Assembly (NCBI GenBank): GCA_014529385.2
Contig: CM043960.1
Location: forward strand, 30,691,396-30,755,395
From: Adiantum capillus-veneris
Lineage: Eukaryota > Streptophyta > Polypodiopsida > Polypodiales > Pteridaceae
Direction of reading: 5' to 3'
DNA: 64,000 bases
Below the pieces are notes generated by a model. That model was not told the origin of the DNA and did no database searches. It saw nothing but the letters and a program-made list of their open reading frames with translations. Position 1 is the first letter of the stretch. The number at the start of each line of letters is the position of its first letter. Shown here piece after piece: positions 25,586-37,040 of this stretch. A program made the translations under genes and the position numbers.

Positions 25586-26648
25586 TTGTTCAAGGCCCAG
25601 GTTTCATCGTTTCAAAAGGTTGCAATCAATTTTGACACTGTCGAGCTAGAGTTAATCAACTGTTGTGAGTCTAAAAAGCAGCCTTATCAAACCCAAGTAG
25701 GAAATGGTTTTGCTAATCAATACCAAAATCTTCTAGGAAAGAGATGTGACAGATTGAGCCAATATGGACTCAAATTGAGCCGAGAATTCAAGTACAACAG
25801 AGCAAGCCAATAGCAGTAGCAACACATGCACAACTACAATAGAGTAGAGTTTACAGCTATATGGTTACAATGGAGATAAAATCTTATATGCAGATTCAGA
25901 AGGCCATATATACTTGATGAGAAGTAAAAGCAACACAAGAGCCAAGATCCTCTTGATCAAAGTAAAGCCAGATTCAGAAACTCGCAGATGTTCACAGACT
26001 TCAGTGGAGCTAGGTATTGCAAACACAAAGATGAAGTACAAATAGAAGTGCAAAAAATTGACCAAAGTGTTTATCCAAATTTTCACAAGCCAACAAAGCA
26101 TCCATTTAGTGCATATACAATGAGGATCATTGTACATGGACTACAGTGGTCAGATCTATAGTCAAGAACCAGAATTGCTAGATCCAACAGATCAACCAAT
26201 AGAAGCTAGTCTAATTGGAGAAAAACGTCAAAGATTGTACAAAGGTCAAGATGGAGCATTCTATAGCATGATGCTCAGTGTTCTACACTTGGCAAGAACA
26301 GAAGCAAAAACTTCTCAAGAAGAGCTTGACATGATAGAACCAAATGAAATACCACCAGTCATGGCATATTGCTTAGATTGTGGACAAAAAGGTGGAAATT
26401 TTCCTGAAGATTGTCTAAGAAATCCTGCCAACAAGGACACATCAACTGCCAAGCAAAGTACAGAGAAGATTGAAAATACGAATCTCGATGTAAGAGCATC
26501 TAACTCGTCACTTTTAATGCAATCATATGATTGTGCATTACCATTAGAAGCACCAGTAAAAACATTGCAAGTTCAAAATCAGCATAAAGATGCACAGGTA
26601 CCTGAAAAGCTTAAAATTGATTCTTTGAACAACAAATTCTTGCATTAA
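25586..26648 (+). pseudogene. E2 gag-like region with degenerate zinc knuckle
   Basis: Frames 25586-25813, about 25860-26060 and 26130-26648 on the coding strand. The second contains YNGDKILYADSEGHIYLM. The third starts MYMDYSGQIYSQEPELLDP and has RLYKGQDGAFY. These are instances of a Y-x-D-x-x-G-x-x-Y motif also present in E1. Near the end, YCLDCGQKGGNFPEDCLRN corresponds to the E1 knuckle CCKKGGHFSEDCPKN, but the His position is Gly or Asn. I infer a gag-related protein; the motif-bearing part is not a known domain. Confidence 0.55.
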
Positions 26649-27395
26649 TTTGGTCAAGGTGTCGAGATATCACCGAAAGTTGAAAAGACTATTAGGTTTG
26701 CAAATGATTCTGCATCCATTGTCACAAGTGTGCAATCATTCACGAGTCTAAGGGACACATCAAACAAAATGATGCTAGCATTGTATGGCATCCATAATTC
26801 ATATGCACACTATGTAGACCAAAAAGGAAAACTATACAAAAAGGATCAACCAGTGTTTGAACGGCCCACACACCAACTCATAGAAGTGCGTCCAGTGATA
26901 GATAAAAAAGGATGGTTCATTTCAGAGGAAAGAATCTATTATAGCCTATCCTCTCTAGAGCTGAAGGATATTACCCGAGTGAACCCAAAAATCTGTTCAG
27001 AGACAAATTCTCCTCCATCGGAAATCAAACTTCAATGTTGTGACCAAACAAGGATATACTTTGACAAAAACAATGGTAGATATAGACGAGATTCTAGCAT
27101 CTATGATGCCTTGGGTCCTGAAACCACAGAAGTTCATATCATAGGAGAACCATGGGATAGACAATGTCAGAGCAAAGATAATTCTATCTACAGCTTAACT
27201 TGGGGAATAATTTGTCATGTTTCAAGGAGATATATAGGAAATTATACAGAAAGTTCACAGATGCCAACCATCAATAGTGCTACCCAAAGTGTACCTTCAC
27301 AGTCCCAAAAGATGATATTAAACCAGAGCCAAATAATTTTGAACTCTTACAATGAAGTAGGCTATAGTGATCACCCTATGAAGGGGGAGCTATAA
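26649..27395 (+). pseudogene. E2 repeat-motif ORF (unrecognised)
   Basis: One open frame from about 26650, with an ATG at 26730, 221 codons to 27395. It contains further copies of the Y-x-D-x-x-G-x-x-Y motif: LYGIHNSYAHYVDQKGKLY followed by KKDQPVFERP, and IYFDKNNGRYRRDSSIYDAL. The pattern of aromatic-x-Asp, Gly, Tyr, then Asp and Pro suggests a degenerate ~25-30-residue repeat. I recognise no family. It follows the knuckle-bearing frame. Confidence 0.5.
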
Positions 27396-27411
27396 ATCCA
27401 TCAAGCTCAGA

Positions 27412-27600
27412 TTATGTACAAGGAAATGCTACACCAGTTAGAAGGCCTAGAGACTCTAAAGTCTCTAGTCAACTAACTCCTTCAAAGCAGAAACCATTGA
27501 AAGATCATATGTACAAGGAAATGCTACACCAGTAAGAAGTCCTAGAGCCTCTAGTCAACTAACTCCTTCAAAGCAGAAACCATTGAAAGATCATATGGTT
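27412..27600. repeat. Tandem ~90-bp duplication in E2
   Basis: The segment beginning TACAAGGAAATGCTACACCA and ending CATTGAAAGATCATATG occurs twice in succession. The second copy lacks about 10 bases. Confidence 0.8.
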
Positions 27601-27725
27601 GTTGGAAGTTTACAATTGACCAAATCCCATCAGAATCTGTAGACAAATGCTTATATGAAGATCACCAGGGATAAAAGTTTTAGCTGATCTCCACAAGTCA
27701 AAGTCAAAAGCCAACAAGTACAATA

Positions 27726-27917
27726 GTGTTCAAACAATTACATGTCCAGCTCACATATGCATATCAAGATGCAAATGGTAATGAATATCAGCAAGATCAT
27801 GACCTTGTACAAACCCCTATGGATGGTAAGACTGAAGTCAAAGACTATCTGAAGATGATGCAAAGCGTCAAGCTGCCAGAACAGGTGAAAAAAGATTCAA
27901 AGTCAATGGGGAGCTAA
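27726..27917 (+). pseudogene. E2 short frame with the same motif
   Basis: 63 codons with LTYAYQDANGNEYQQDHDL and a Lys-rich end. It is another example of the motif in the two preceding E2 entries and probably belongs to the same broken protein. Confidence 0.4.
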
Positions 27918-28071
27918 AGTCCAGAAAGCTACACAAAGGTCACCACCAAAATCTCATCCGAAGAGACAGATTTTGCCAAAAAGTACAAACGATCTTCTAA
28001 GATCAAAGGTTACCCAAATGCAGAAGGACAATGCTCAACAATTGTAAGCAAAAAGTGCAATATTACAGCCA

Positions 28072-28620
28072 ATGGAGCCAACACCGATTGAAGCAGGTGG
28101 TCAAAGCAGAGAAAATGCAGATAAAGCTCAAACAAAGGACACAACCACTCTTGAGATGATCAAGTGCAACATTGTTGGTGAAAACGAAGAAAAACTGTCA
28201 AGCGAAGTAAAGCTAGATTTTCAATTAGACAAGAACCTCATGTCTTTTCGCACTTGGAAAAGATGTGGCGAGCCACAGCTAGAAGATGTTGCTGAAGTTG
28301 TGAGCATATCAGGAAACAAACCAGCAGAATGTTGGGGAATCATATCCACCACCATTGAAGTAAGTTCACAGATCATCATAGCTCAATTCCATGTGATCAC
28401 AACAAAAGATATGCCAGACAACATCATAATGGGAATGCCAATGGCCCAAAAGATGTTAGAGATACAGAATTCAAACATGACGAAGTCGTCACAGACATCA
28501 AAGAATGAAGACCAAGACTGGTCACTCGTGGACAACAGCACAAAGCCCTCAAGCACAATTCAAATGGATGAAGAGGATTCATCTCCATCAATCAGAATTG
28601 CAGAAGAGCTTAAATCATGA
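28072..28620 (+). pseudogene. E2 retropepsin-like domain 1 (degenerate)
   Basis: 182 codons. The middle has the spacing of a retroviral protease: a start strand (KCNIVGENEEKLSSEV), a later AQFHVITTKDMPDNIIMGMP hydrophobic block corresponding to the ILG(M/R)xW region, and MAQKMLE after it. No DSG/DTG is visible, so it cannot be active as written. The Ser/Asp-rich end is a linker. Assignment rests on the C-terminal half. Confidence 0.45.
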
Positions 28621-28707
28621 GTAGATGATGCCACCAAAGCCAGAAGTTAAGAAGAATGAGGTTGCAAAAGTCAGGAAGCAACAGGAAGTCCAAAGATCAA
28701 TCAGACA

Positions 28708-29174
28708 GTGCCAATTGAATCAGCAGATGAAAGTAAAATTGGAAAACAAAGTCTCAAGCCACCCTCCATGGAGACACAACTAGATCAATATGAGACCATG
28801 ACAGCAGGACAAAGATCTTCAATAGAACCAACAACAAGAATAGCTATAGTCCTCAGCAGTACAAAAGGAGCAAGTGTGAGATGCAATTCTCTAGTGGATA
28901 AAGAAGCAAAGTGCAATATGGTTGCAGACAACATCCAGAGCATTCTAGAGATTACTCAAGGCAAGCCAGATAATAGAGAAATCATGGTTAAGGCTACAAG
29001 TCAAGAAGAAATGGTTGCTAACCTTAGCATCCAAAATCATGGAGAGCTGGTAAATTTTCAAGTGAAGGCTTCAAAAGACATGCATGCGGATGTCATCCTT
29101 GGACATCAATGGTTAGAACAACACAAGGCCTACAAAGAAGATACAATGTTGATACTCTCTTTTCCAAGAGATAG
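28708..29174 (+). pseudogene. E2 retropepsin-like domain 2, cut by the CACTA element
   Basis: The frame has CNSLVDKEAKCNMVADNI where a protease would have a DSGA-type active site (DKEA here), then VNFQVKASKDMHADVILGHQ and WLEQHKAYKEDTMLILSF. It is most similar to the post-integrase domain of E1 at 7947-8590. The frame is interrupted at 29175 by CACTA; the last codons up to 29190 are transposon sequence. Element DNA resumes at 34029. Confidence 0.55.
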
Positions 29175-29204
29175 CACTACAACAAAATAAGGTGTCATCG
29201 ATGC

Positions 29205-29335
29205 AGATATTGACGCGACGCGTTGCTGTGAAACCAGTCGCTATTTGCGACACAGGTATAGACGCGTATAGAGACGCAGACTGCCACGCATATAGCGACG
29301 CAGATTGCCACGTCCATAGTGACGACCATAACAGA
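29205..29335. repeat. CACTA left subterminal repeats
   Basis: Variants of TATAGCGACGC and GACGCGTATAG recur every 15-25 bases. In En/Spm such repeats bind the element's TnpA protein. Confidence 0.8.
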
Positions 29336-29589
29336 AAAAAAATTTCTTGGGCAGAGGGCAGGTAGCCTGGCTTGTGCCCAGTTAAAAGATGGACACAGCC
29401 ACAGCTAGACTTCCTGCCCTCTGCCCAAGAAAGCGAGCAACACCAAAATATCAACCATGCTCCCGCGCATAGAAGTTTCGGCAAAGTTCCCTTTGTTTTT
29501 ACATAAACTTTTCAAAAAAAACCATATCATGTATATGCCTCCTACATGCTATCCATGTAGGATCTCTCACATGAGATTTAAGGCCAATG

Positions 29590-29790
29590 AAAGACAACCA
29601 TACCAACTGAAAAGCATAACCATAACTTAAAACCATAACCGGCTATAACCATTTTGATCAAAACCATAATGCAGATAACCATAACCATAAACAAAATTAA
29701 CAATAACCATAAGCATAACCAGAAAGAGAAATAATAATTGTCTATACAATGACAATGACAATAATCATAACCATAAGGGAAACAATAATT
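29590..29790. repeat. Degenerate AACCATA-type repeat
   Basis: Short AACCATA units with interruptions inside the CACTA element. They are not the plant telomere repeat. The - strand frame across them is low-complexity. Confidence 0.6.
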
Positions 29791-30201
29791 GTCTGAACAT
29801 AACTGTTTGTATAAAAAAGAGACACAGAAGCATGTCTGTGTCTCACAAAGCATATATATGAAATCTGGTCCACTAATGACTAGGCTTCGCAACCTGCACA
29901 TAGAAAAACTCACAAAATTAGTATTGATATTACTACACATATACTGACTTAATTAAATCAACTTACACATATTAACGTCTCACCTCAAGCGATCAGCGAG
30001 ACTGTAAGGCCTCCGAGTCTACAGGCTCTCCTGAAGCTTCAAGATCATTCAGTACTTCATAGATACCTTTGCCATATCCACCTGACTCCTCCTCGCGTGT
30101 CAGAGCTCAATGCATCGCAAGATTCTGCGTTTATACAAAAATCAAAGTAATAAGAATACATGATTCATTGCGTTTTAAAAAACGCCATAGTTAAGATTGG
30201 A

Positions 30202-31128
30202 TTAGAAACTCACAAACTCATAGCGAAAGGTGTCGAAGCCTCCGCTGCCAAGATGAGACGTCCCCCTAGTCATCTGTCGTACCTGCACGGCCTCACACTG
30301 CTCTCTGAACCATGTGGCCGCTGTCCGCTCATCCTCCCTGATCTGCAGCCACGTCTCATGTGGGATGCCCGAAGGCTTCGGCGAGCCGGTCCTGAAAGCC
30401 TTCCGAGCTGCATCTCGTGGATGTTTCAAGGTGTCCCGTGCAACACCCTTGATCCACCGCACCAGAACAACGGAAGAACCCGGAGCAGGCTGGTACTCTC
30501 TTAGGATGGTCTCCACTATGTAAGTGACTTTTTCTTTTTCTTGCTAATCCCAAGACGTCAGAATGCTGGTCGAAAACTGCAGCTCCACGAGCTGGCGAAT
30601 CCGCTGCCGCATCTCAGTCCCGACTCTATCCATGTCAACAGAACCATCTCCCCGTACAGTATAGAGCTTGGAGGCACTAGGATCGTGTGCCCCCCAAGGT
30701 GTCTGAGGTGTGCCAAGAGGTGTGTCGAGAGGTGTGTCTGGGTAGGACGGGGGTCGTGAGCGAGGAGGGGTCGAAGCATCTGTGGACCCTCCTCCACACC
30801 AACCACCACCTCCACCTGACGATCGCCGAGATCGATGAGTGCGCCTGTGCTGCGGAGATGAGGACGTACCCGCCTCTGCTCCACCCCTAGGTGTCGAAGA
30901 GGCCGTGATGGGAGAAGAAGGCGTCGTACCCATAGGCATCCTGAACCCCGTAGGCATCCCCCCTCTAGGCGTCGGACCCTCGGGTGTGAAGCCCGGAGGC
31001 GTAGTACCCGTGCCTCTGGCTACCTAGTACTGAGAAGCCTCTGCCATCTGAGCAGGCGTCATCCGTGTAACGAAGACCATGAATGAATCTGCACTCATGG
31101 AAGCGGGATCTGGAATCTCGTTTGCCAT
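30202..31128 (-). pseudogene. CACTA tnpA-like gene (PTTA/En-Spm type)
   Basis: An ATG at 31128 starts MANEIPDPASMSADSFMVFV. One in-frame TAG lies near 31025. The next part is rich in Pro, Thr, Ser and Gly with basic patches (QHRRTHRSRRSSGGGGGW). The C-terminal part, in another frame from 30516, has HETWLQIREDERTAATWFRE and MTRGTSHLGSGGFDTF. This resembles the plant PTTA/En/Spm transposase family (His, Gly-Ser-x-x-F region). A frameshift or small intron near 30540 joins the parts. TnpA-type proteins bind the subterminal repeats and assist the tnp2-type transposase. It is more GC-rich than its surroundings. Confidence 0.55.
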
Positions 31129-31235
31129 ACTAAAGTCCTGCACAAAGAAAGTAAAATAAAGAGTCAAAACACAGTTGTTAAAATTAACTTTAAGATTAAC
31201 TTTAAATCAAAGTCTTCACACAAACACTTACAGAC

Positions 31236-31950
31236 CTAGGCCTCGACAAGTGAGGCATCATCGATAAGATCTTGCACCGTATCATCGTCTATCTCTAATT
31301 GCAAACATAACTCTACCCCAACTCGTTCTGGTAGATTGTCTTCATCCATTGCATCTTCATCTACAAGTGTCAATTCTGGCTCGTCTGCGTCATCGCTCGT
31401 ATATCTGTCATCTTCCTCTGCCATACCTTTGTCCATCTCATCTAATGTCACAGTAGTATGGACGTCGTCTGACTGACTTTCCTCCAGGAGATCTTGCCTT
31501 TCAAATACTTGTTTATTTCTTGGAGCAACCTGAACCACAAACCACCATTGTCGCTCTTGAGGGTCCGGTACAAAGACCACTTGCTCGCAATGTTCGGGGA
31601 GAGCAAATGTGTCGCTCGCATCTGTCCAAATCTTTGTAGAATCTATTTGCACAAGTTTGTTTCCATCTCTGTGTACCATTGCATTGCGGCCAGAAGTAAT
31701 CACCTTGAACCATTTCACATCCAACCAAAACATCTCAAACCGCCTGAAACTTACTTTCAGGATATCTGACACCAGACCACAGTAATCCAGGTTGCTAGTG
31801 CTCTCATTCGTGTCTCTAGCACTGGCCCTGCTCTTTTTCATGAAACTAACCATTACCCCACTGTCAAACGTGTTTCTTCTGCTGTCAATTTGTTGTGTTC
31901 TGAAATGCTTTCCATGCGACCACAGTGCCATGTATGTATGATACTTCCAG
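31236..31950 (-). pseudogene. CACTA DUF4216-like region
   Basis: The - strand frame (31931-31236) contains CGLVSDILKVSFRRFEMFWL, then DVKWFKVITSGRNAMVHRDG, SDTFALPEHCEQVVFVPD and QERQWWFVVQVAPR. This is the pattern of DUF4216, normally the C-terminal part of CACTA tnp2 proteins (GxxxDIxxLxY, FKCxW, QVFYVxDP). The last ~90 residues are acidic (DEDAMDEDNLPERVG). It follows the DUF4218-like part in the expected order. Confidence 0.75.
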
Positions 31951-32003
31951 TCACATCCAATAGCCAGCTCTTCCTCTTCTAGAGATATGGGTTCTCCACT
32001 CTG

Positions 32004-32370
32004 TCAAGCTGCTCTCACTGTCTTGTCCAACCATGCCATTGTAGGGAATTCAAGTAGAGGAGCGAGATAGTCTAGCAAGGGTAAGCCTCTAGTCGTTCGA
32101 CTTCGCCTGAAATCCTGTCGCTCTAGATTGCGTCTCTCTTTCTCTTCTTCGTACCTTTCAAGCCGCTCTAGAAAGAACATCCAACGGCTGTGCACTGTAC
32201 CTGCCACTGCAACCTCATCTACTACATGGACGAGCAAGTGCATTTGGATAGTTAGGCAGCTCGTGGGTAGATACTTCTCAATCATGCAAACTGCCTCAAT
32301 GGAGTTAGCCCTTGCGACTGCAATAGATTCCTCCCGTATCTCCTTGGAAGAGATCCACCGCACTAGCTCT
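32004..32370 (-). pseudogene. CACTA DUF4218-like region
   Basis: The frame includes CMIEKYLPTSCLTIQMHLLV, then HVVDEVAVAGTVHSRWMFFL and ERLERY. This is the DUF4218 signature (FPPxFFDxMxHLxVHLxxE, GPVxxRWMxPFER). It sits between the tnp2 catalytic part and the DUF4216-like part, as usual in CACTA transposases. Confidence 0.85.
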
Positions 32371-32384
32371 GAAATCTTGTATAT

Positions 32385-33740
32385 TCAGGTCCGCACTTCC
32401 TCCGTTAAACACCCCTTGATCGCAATTGAAAGAATGAATTGCAAGAACTTATGCCAGTCGTGCGATTTCAACCCTGACAGTTGATCGTCACGGGTGAATG
32501 CTGTCTTGAGATATCGCATATATCCTGTTGGCGTCCCGAACTCTGAAATCACCCTTTTCACTTGTCGCTCTTTGTTTTTTAGCAATACCCATGGCGCTCT
32601 TGGAAGTTTTGTCTGACCAGCTGCATTGGTGAAAGGCCATAGCTCTGGCATCTTTCCAACCGACTGCAAATCATCTCGTGAAGCTCGATTTTCTTTCATT
32701 CCCATGATTGTCTTCCAGAGGAGCTCTCCCACATTCTTGAATATATGCATTGGATCCAGCAAATGGTTAATTAGTAGATCACCCCAGTACAGCAACGTAT
32801 GGAGAATGGACAAACGTTTCATTCCTGGAACAGGTTGCCCCTCATGTTGCTCCCATCGGCGACACCACTCTTGTACATGCATAGGACGACATTCGACGCG
32901 ACCAAGTTGGCCTTCGCGCAAGTGATGGCCATCTGGAAGATAACGGTGGTGGCCTTGATAAATTGTCTTTCGAAGAGAGGTAGAATAGCGCACATCCAAA
33001 GACTGCCCGCAAATTGGACATGCATTGTATTCCGAAGTTGTTAGTCCTGCATATATCAAAGCATGAATCAGGCCAAGGAAAAGGGCTTGCGAATAGCGAG
33101 AATTTTGTAAATCAATAACCATTACTAGAAGCTTCTCCGTATCCTGGCCAATCATGCATAGTCCACATAAGAAGTCCATGGATCCTTGCATGCTATTGTC
33201 CTACTGGTTCAACCGCATCTGCTATGTCGATCCCATGCCATAACTCCTGGAGCTCGTCAACTAGTGGAGCTAGATAAACATCCATGTTTTTTGCCTTGAA
33301 CTTACCAGGTACAATCAAGCTTAAAATCAAATGACCCTTCTTGATAGCAGGCCACGGCGGGAGGTTGTAATTGATAAGGCACACAAGCCAAGTGCTCCAT
33401 GACGAGCTTCTCAAGACAAATGGATTGACTCCATCCATTGACATGCCCAAACGCAAATTGCGTGGTTCACTCTTAAAATGTGGCCAGGTATCTTCAATGT
33501 GCCTCCAAGCGTTCGAATCAGCGGGCACCCTAAATGTTGCGTCAGTGGATCTATTCGTAGAATGCCACCGCATCAACTTTGCAATGGAACCACAACGAAA
33601 CATGTTTTTTATCCTAGGAATAATAGGGAAATGCCGCAACACTTTAGATGGAACTGTCTCGCCAACTGCATCTTGTTTGTAGCGCATTGCTCCGGACTTA
33701 GGACACGACAAACAATCTGCGAATTCATTGCGAAAAAGAA
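32385..33740 (-). pseudogene. CACTA transposase, tnp2 domain
   Basis: The N-terminal part (frame 34014-33193, real coding from about 33740) has FADCLSCPKSGAMRYKQDAV, KVLRHFPIIPRIKNMF, LRLGMSMDGVNPF and LINYNLPPWPAIKKGHLILS, all tnp2 hallmarks. Next come GLLMWTMHDWPGYGEAS and a GT-AG intron at 33047-33125. The following exon has NACPICGQ, SLRKTIYQGHHRYLPDGHH and HLLDPMHIFKNVGELLW, ending SHDWHKFLQFILSIAIKG. The transposase cuts and rejoins the CACTA ends. A stop at 33195-33193 and a Cys-to-Ser change in CPKSG indicate decay. The upstream ATG at 34014 lies in terminal repeat DNA and is not the real start. Confidence 0.9.
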
Positions 33741-33854
33741 GAGAGGGGTTGGGGAGGGTGGAGATGGACATAATACCTGCGCAGCAGGTTTCGGCCAAGA
33801 CTCGAGCAGGCGAAAATGGCCCCTGCGCGCGGGTTTCGCTTTTTCCCCCCAAAT

Positions 33855-34015
33855 TTTTTTGCGTCGCTATACGTGTGGCAAATAAAAGCCTTTCCAAGCG
33901 TATATCGACGCACACTGCGACGTGTATAGCGACGCGTATAGCGACACCCGCTAATGTCGTCGATATACGCGTGGAAAAGCATGGCCGTCGATATATACAC
34001 GTCGATATCTTCATT
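33855..34015. repeat. CACTA right subterminal repeats
   Basis: At least eight variants of TATAGCGACG and CGTATATCGACG, in both orientations, in about 160 bases, matching the repeats at the left end. Confidence 0.8.
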
Positions 34016-34028
34016 TAGTGTTGTAGTG

Positions 34029-36112
34029 TAGCCAACAACATTTACATGTACCGTTAATGCTAGATTCAAATTTGCAGAATTCACAAGAATCAAAGACAAA
34101 TCTTGCAGACAAAGTAAAGCTACAATGGAACTTCCACCGATTAACACAAAAGGTGTGACAGCATATGCCTCTACATCAAAGAACCCTCATGGATCAACTT
34201 CTTCAAGCACATTAGGCTTTCAAAACTTAAAGTCAATTGCTGACCCAGCTAAAACCTCTAAGGAGACACCCAGAAAAACAAAGATCTATCAACCAAAGTA
34301 ATCAAGAAAGCAAAAGAAAGTCAAGTGAGTGTTTTTTCCGAGAAATTAAGTTAAAGTCAATGATCCGGTTTGGATTAATGATGGGAAATCAACACAGAAA
34401 TACAAACACATGGGATGGATAGCATCACAATGGAACTTAAAAGAACATGAGTACTATGGAGGTAACAGACAGATATGAGTACCAAAACCACAGATTAGGG
34501 CATCTGAAGTAACGTCAAGTCCCTCCCAAGAAAGAAGGCCTACAAGGTATGAACCTCGACAGTATCCTAGATACCTAAGAAGCAAATATGCAGCAGAACA
34601 ACATTGAAAGATGCTAAAGTCTACCATAACTCTCAAAAGAATACAGAAAAAAGACGGATCTCAAAGAATGTTCCTCTTGGACAAGGATTCTACAAAGGAT
34701 ATGCAAAGATTTGGCTACCAGTCAACCACAAGCCAACTGCAACTACACCAGACCTGCATGAGTATCTCAAGAGCTCAACAAGACCTACAACTCAACAAAG
34801 TCAATAAAGGAGAAACAAAGGTCATCAAGAGATTTGGATTCCTAAGTCTTCCAATAAACCGAGTCAAAAGCCAGATGCCGACAGCCAACAGAGGCCGACA
34901 ACAACATCAAAGACTCCTATCAATAGGACCAATTGGAGAATCAAACAGATAATGGATTCTTCACAGTCACAGAAGGACAACCCATCTAACGTGAATGCAG
35001 ATTCAAAAAAGATGATAAAATAGTTATGGCAAAATAAATCTTCAATGCCAACTTGGTCCTTCACTAATCCTCTTTTTTTTAGGATTCAAGCTTACTTTTA
35101 TCTGAAGAAATGTTTGTAGTAAGCACAAGAATATAAAAAGTCAAGTCGCCAAGGTACAAAAAACACTCTTTGGCATAGTCAGAGTTGCGGGCTGCTGAGC
35201 CATAAAATGAGCAAAGCATTAGTCCCAAAGCTTCAGGTCATATTGAACTTTGTGCTAAGAGTCGTAGTTATTAGGTTTACACTCAAGCTAGAAAAGTGAG
35301 CATATCTAAGTCATGTTGCTCATGCTAGATGAGATGAGCATAAGAGTCAAAGTCTGTTAACATACAAATGGTGGAGTGTCGTAGAGTCCAACACTCACGC
35401 ATAGTGCACAGTAGAATGAGAGCACATATCATCATCAACAAAAACCATTCTTAAAGGGGTGCTAGCTTGCAAAGCCATGTCATATGATTTTATAGTTACA
35501 AAATCTTTCTAAAGAACCCCTCAAAATCTTTCTTGCACAGCATATTGTTTCCCATGCATTTTTGTGTATGCATAAATAGGATGTCCCACCATTGGACATA
35601 TGCATTAGACACTCTTTTTTTCTTCCACCTATGCACCCTGAGTGGAATACAACAGGCAAACCAATGTTCCATCATGCTACCCTCTCATATTTGCTGCCAT
35701 TTTAATTCCATATCTATCAGTAATAAATAATCCCTTAAGTAATTTATTAATATTTCCCATGCTAATAAGTAATCCAATAATGCGTGTATCCCAAAGGCAC
35801 TTTTTTCCCATTGGGTTTTTTCCCTTTGGTCATCCAAGTATTAGACCCTAATTTAGAAACTCATCATTCTACTTCCCTTGTACATACTTTTCATAAATAA
35901 ACAACAGCCTCATCATTATGCTATTACAACGGACAAATGCAACATCATCTCTCACATCATACATATTTGGACCAATGAAGATGCTACAACAAATTGAACC
36001 TCATCAATCAATTCAATGAAAAATGAAGACGATCAGTCCATCAACAACCAATCAAAAACCTTCCACAACCTCCACGGACACTTTTCAACAGTGCCCGAGG
36101 ACGGATGCTAAA
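34029..36112 (+). pseudogene. E2 3' internal region after the CACTA insertion
   Basis: Resumes E2 sequence. Coding-like fragments on the + strand to about 34950 include TSKNPHGSTSSSTLGFQNL, WNLKEHEYYGG, RRPTRYEPRQYPRYLRSKYA and short Gln/Ser-rich frames at 34604-34952. The composition is hydrophilic and basic, and I recognise no domain. From 34950 to 36112 I see no coding sequence. No RT or integrase motif occurs anywhere in this stretch. Confidence 0.5.
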
Positions 36113-36127
36113 ATCGGAAGGGGGGAA
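36113..36127 (+). promoter_or_regulatory. E2 polypurine tract
   Basis: CGGAAGGGGGGAA lies immediately before the 3' LTR start TGTTAACTGAG. Confidence 0.88.
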
Positions 36128-37040
36128 TGTTAACTGAGTCAATGTCACTTAACAAGAGCTTCTAAAGACCGAAGAAGTACGGATGCACATCGAGGATGAG
36201 TACAAAGGAGCAATAAAGATTGGAGCTACACATTTTCCAAAATGGTCATGTATTGTAAATTCCCAATTTATTTCAAGCCATTGTAATATTTTTATGTGTT
36301 ACGGGCTCAATGGGAGTTCCAAGATGTAAGGAATACGTCAGTTAGTGTGCCTAGATAGCAGATTCAATAAGTGGTGGAGCCCTAAAGGCCATGGGGACCC
36401 GGACATTTCATATTTACCCTAGGTACATAATGCAGTGTGTAAAGAAAATTAGGGTTCTCAAGCTCATTTGTTGAGAGCACTCTTTGGTGAGAGCTCTTGA
36501 GGTGTGTGGCTATGGAGTCCTTGAGCTTCTCCTTGCTCATGTGACTTGGTTAACACAAACTCAATGCTTAATTCTCTTTCACTATGCCTCTCTCATGCTT
36601 CTTATGATTGTCTATGATGCTTAGATTAGCTAGATCGTAACTGATTAGCGGTTAATCCCTCTCTAATCTTGTGTGATTGCCCTCTTTTGCTTGTGTGTGC
36701 ACGTAGGTTTGATTGGAGTGTGGTGCTCGATAGATGTATGTGTGTGTCCTTGCGATTAGTGTGTTGCCAATGATAGGATTAGATTGTGTGCATCTTGCAA
36801 TCGTAGTGTGTTTGATTGGGTTGATTAGAGGTGAAGAGAACTGGATGTGGAGATTGCCCTTCATTGTGTCTTAGCTTCTCCATAGGCCGAGAAGCTCACC
36901 TCATAGAGTCAACCATTCGTGTTGCCATGATTAGCTCACTAATCATGTGAGTGTTTCCATGCCCTAGCCGGGTAGCTCATCCCTCAGGATTGATAACTTT
37001 GTTGGTCATTGCAGCTATTGCAATGATGGGACCCCCAACA
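36128..37040 (+). repeat. E2 3' LTR (913 bp)
   Basis: Direct copy of 20974-22235 without the 348-bp duplication. Starts TGTTAACTGAGTC, ends ACCCCCAACA, followed by TGCAA (target duplication). Confidence 0.93.

Larger units (their letters stand above)
29175..34028 (-). mobile_element. CACTA (En/Spm) DNA transposon, 4854 bp
   Basis: The left end reads CACTACAACAAAATAAGG. The right end, on the - strand, reads CACTACAACACTAAATGAAG. The first ten bases match and the flanks are TAG on both sides (29172-29174, 34029-34031), the 3-bp duplication typical of CACTA. Both ends have clusters of ~11-bp subterminal repeats. Inside, on the - strand, are tnp2-type transposase, DUF4218- and DUF4216-type parts and a separate tnpA-like gene. 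It is inserted in the second protease-like domain of E2. Confidence 0.95.

Noticed and set aside
29578-29940. 120-codon - strand frame and possible telomere-like repeat
   Set aside because: The AACCATA units differ from the plant telomere repeat and the frame is low-complexity Tyr/Cys/Ile.
30160-31027. Several + strand frames in the GC-rich part of CACTA
   Set aside because: They overlap the tnpA-like gene on the other strand, which has matching family motifs; these are shadows.
33193-34014. Transposase start at the ATG at 34014
   Set aside because: The first ~90 codons lie in subterminal repeats; tnp2 similarity begins only near 33740.
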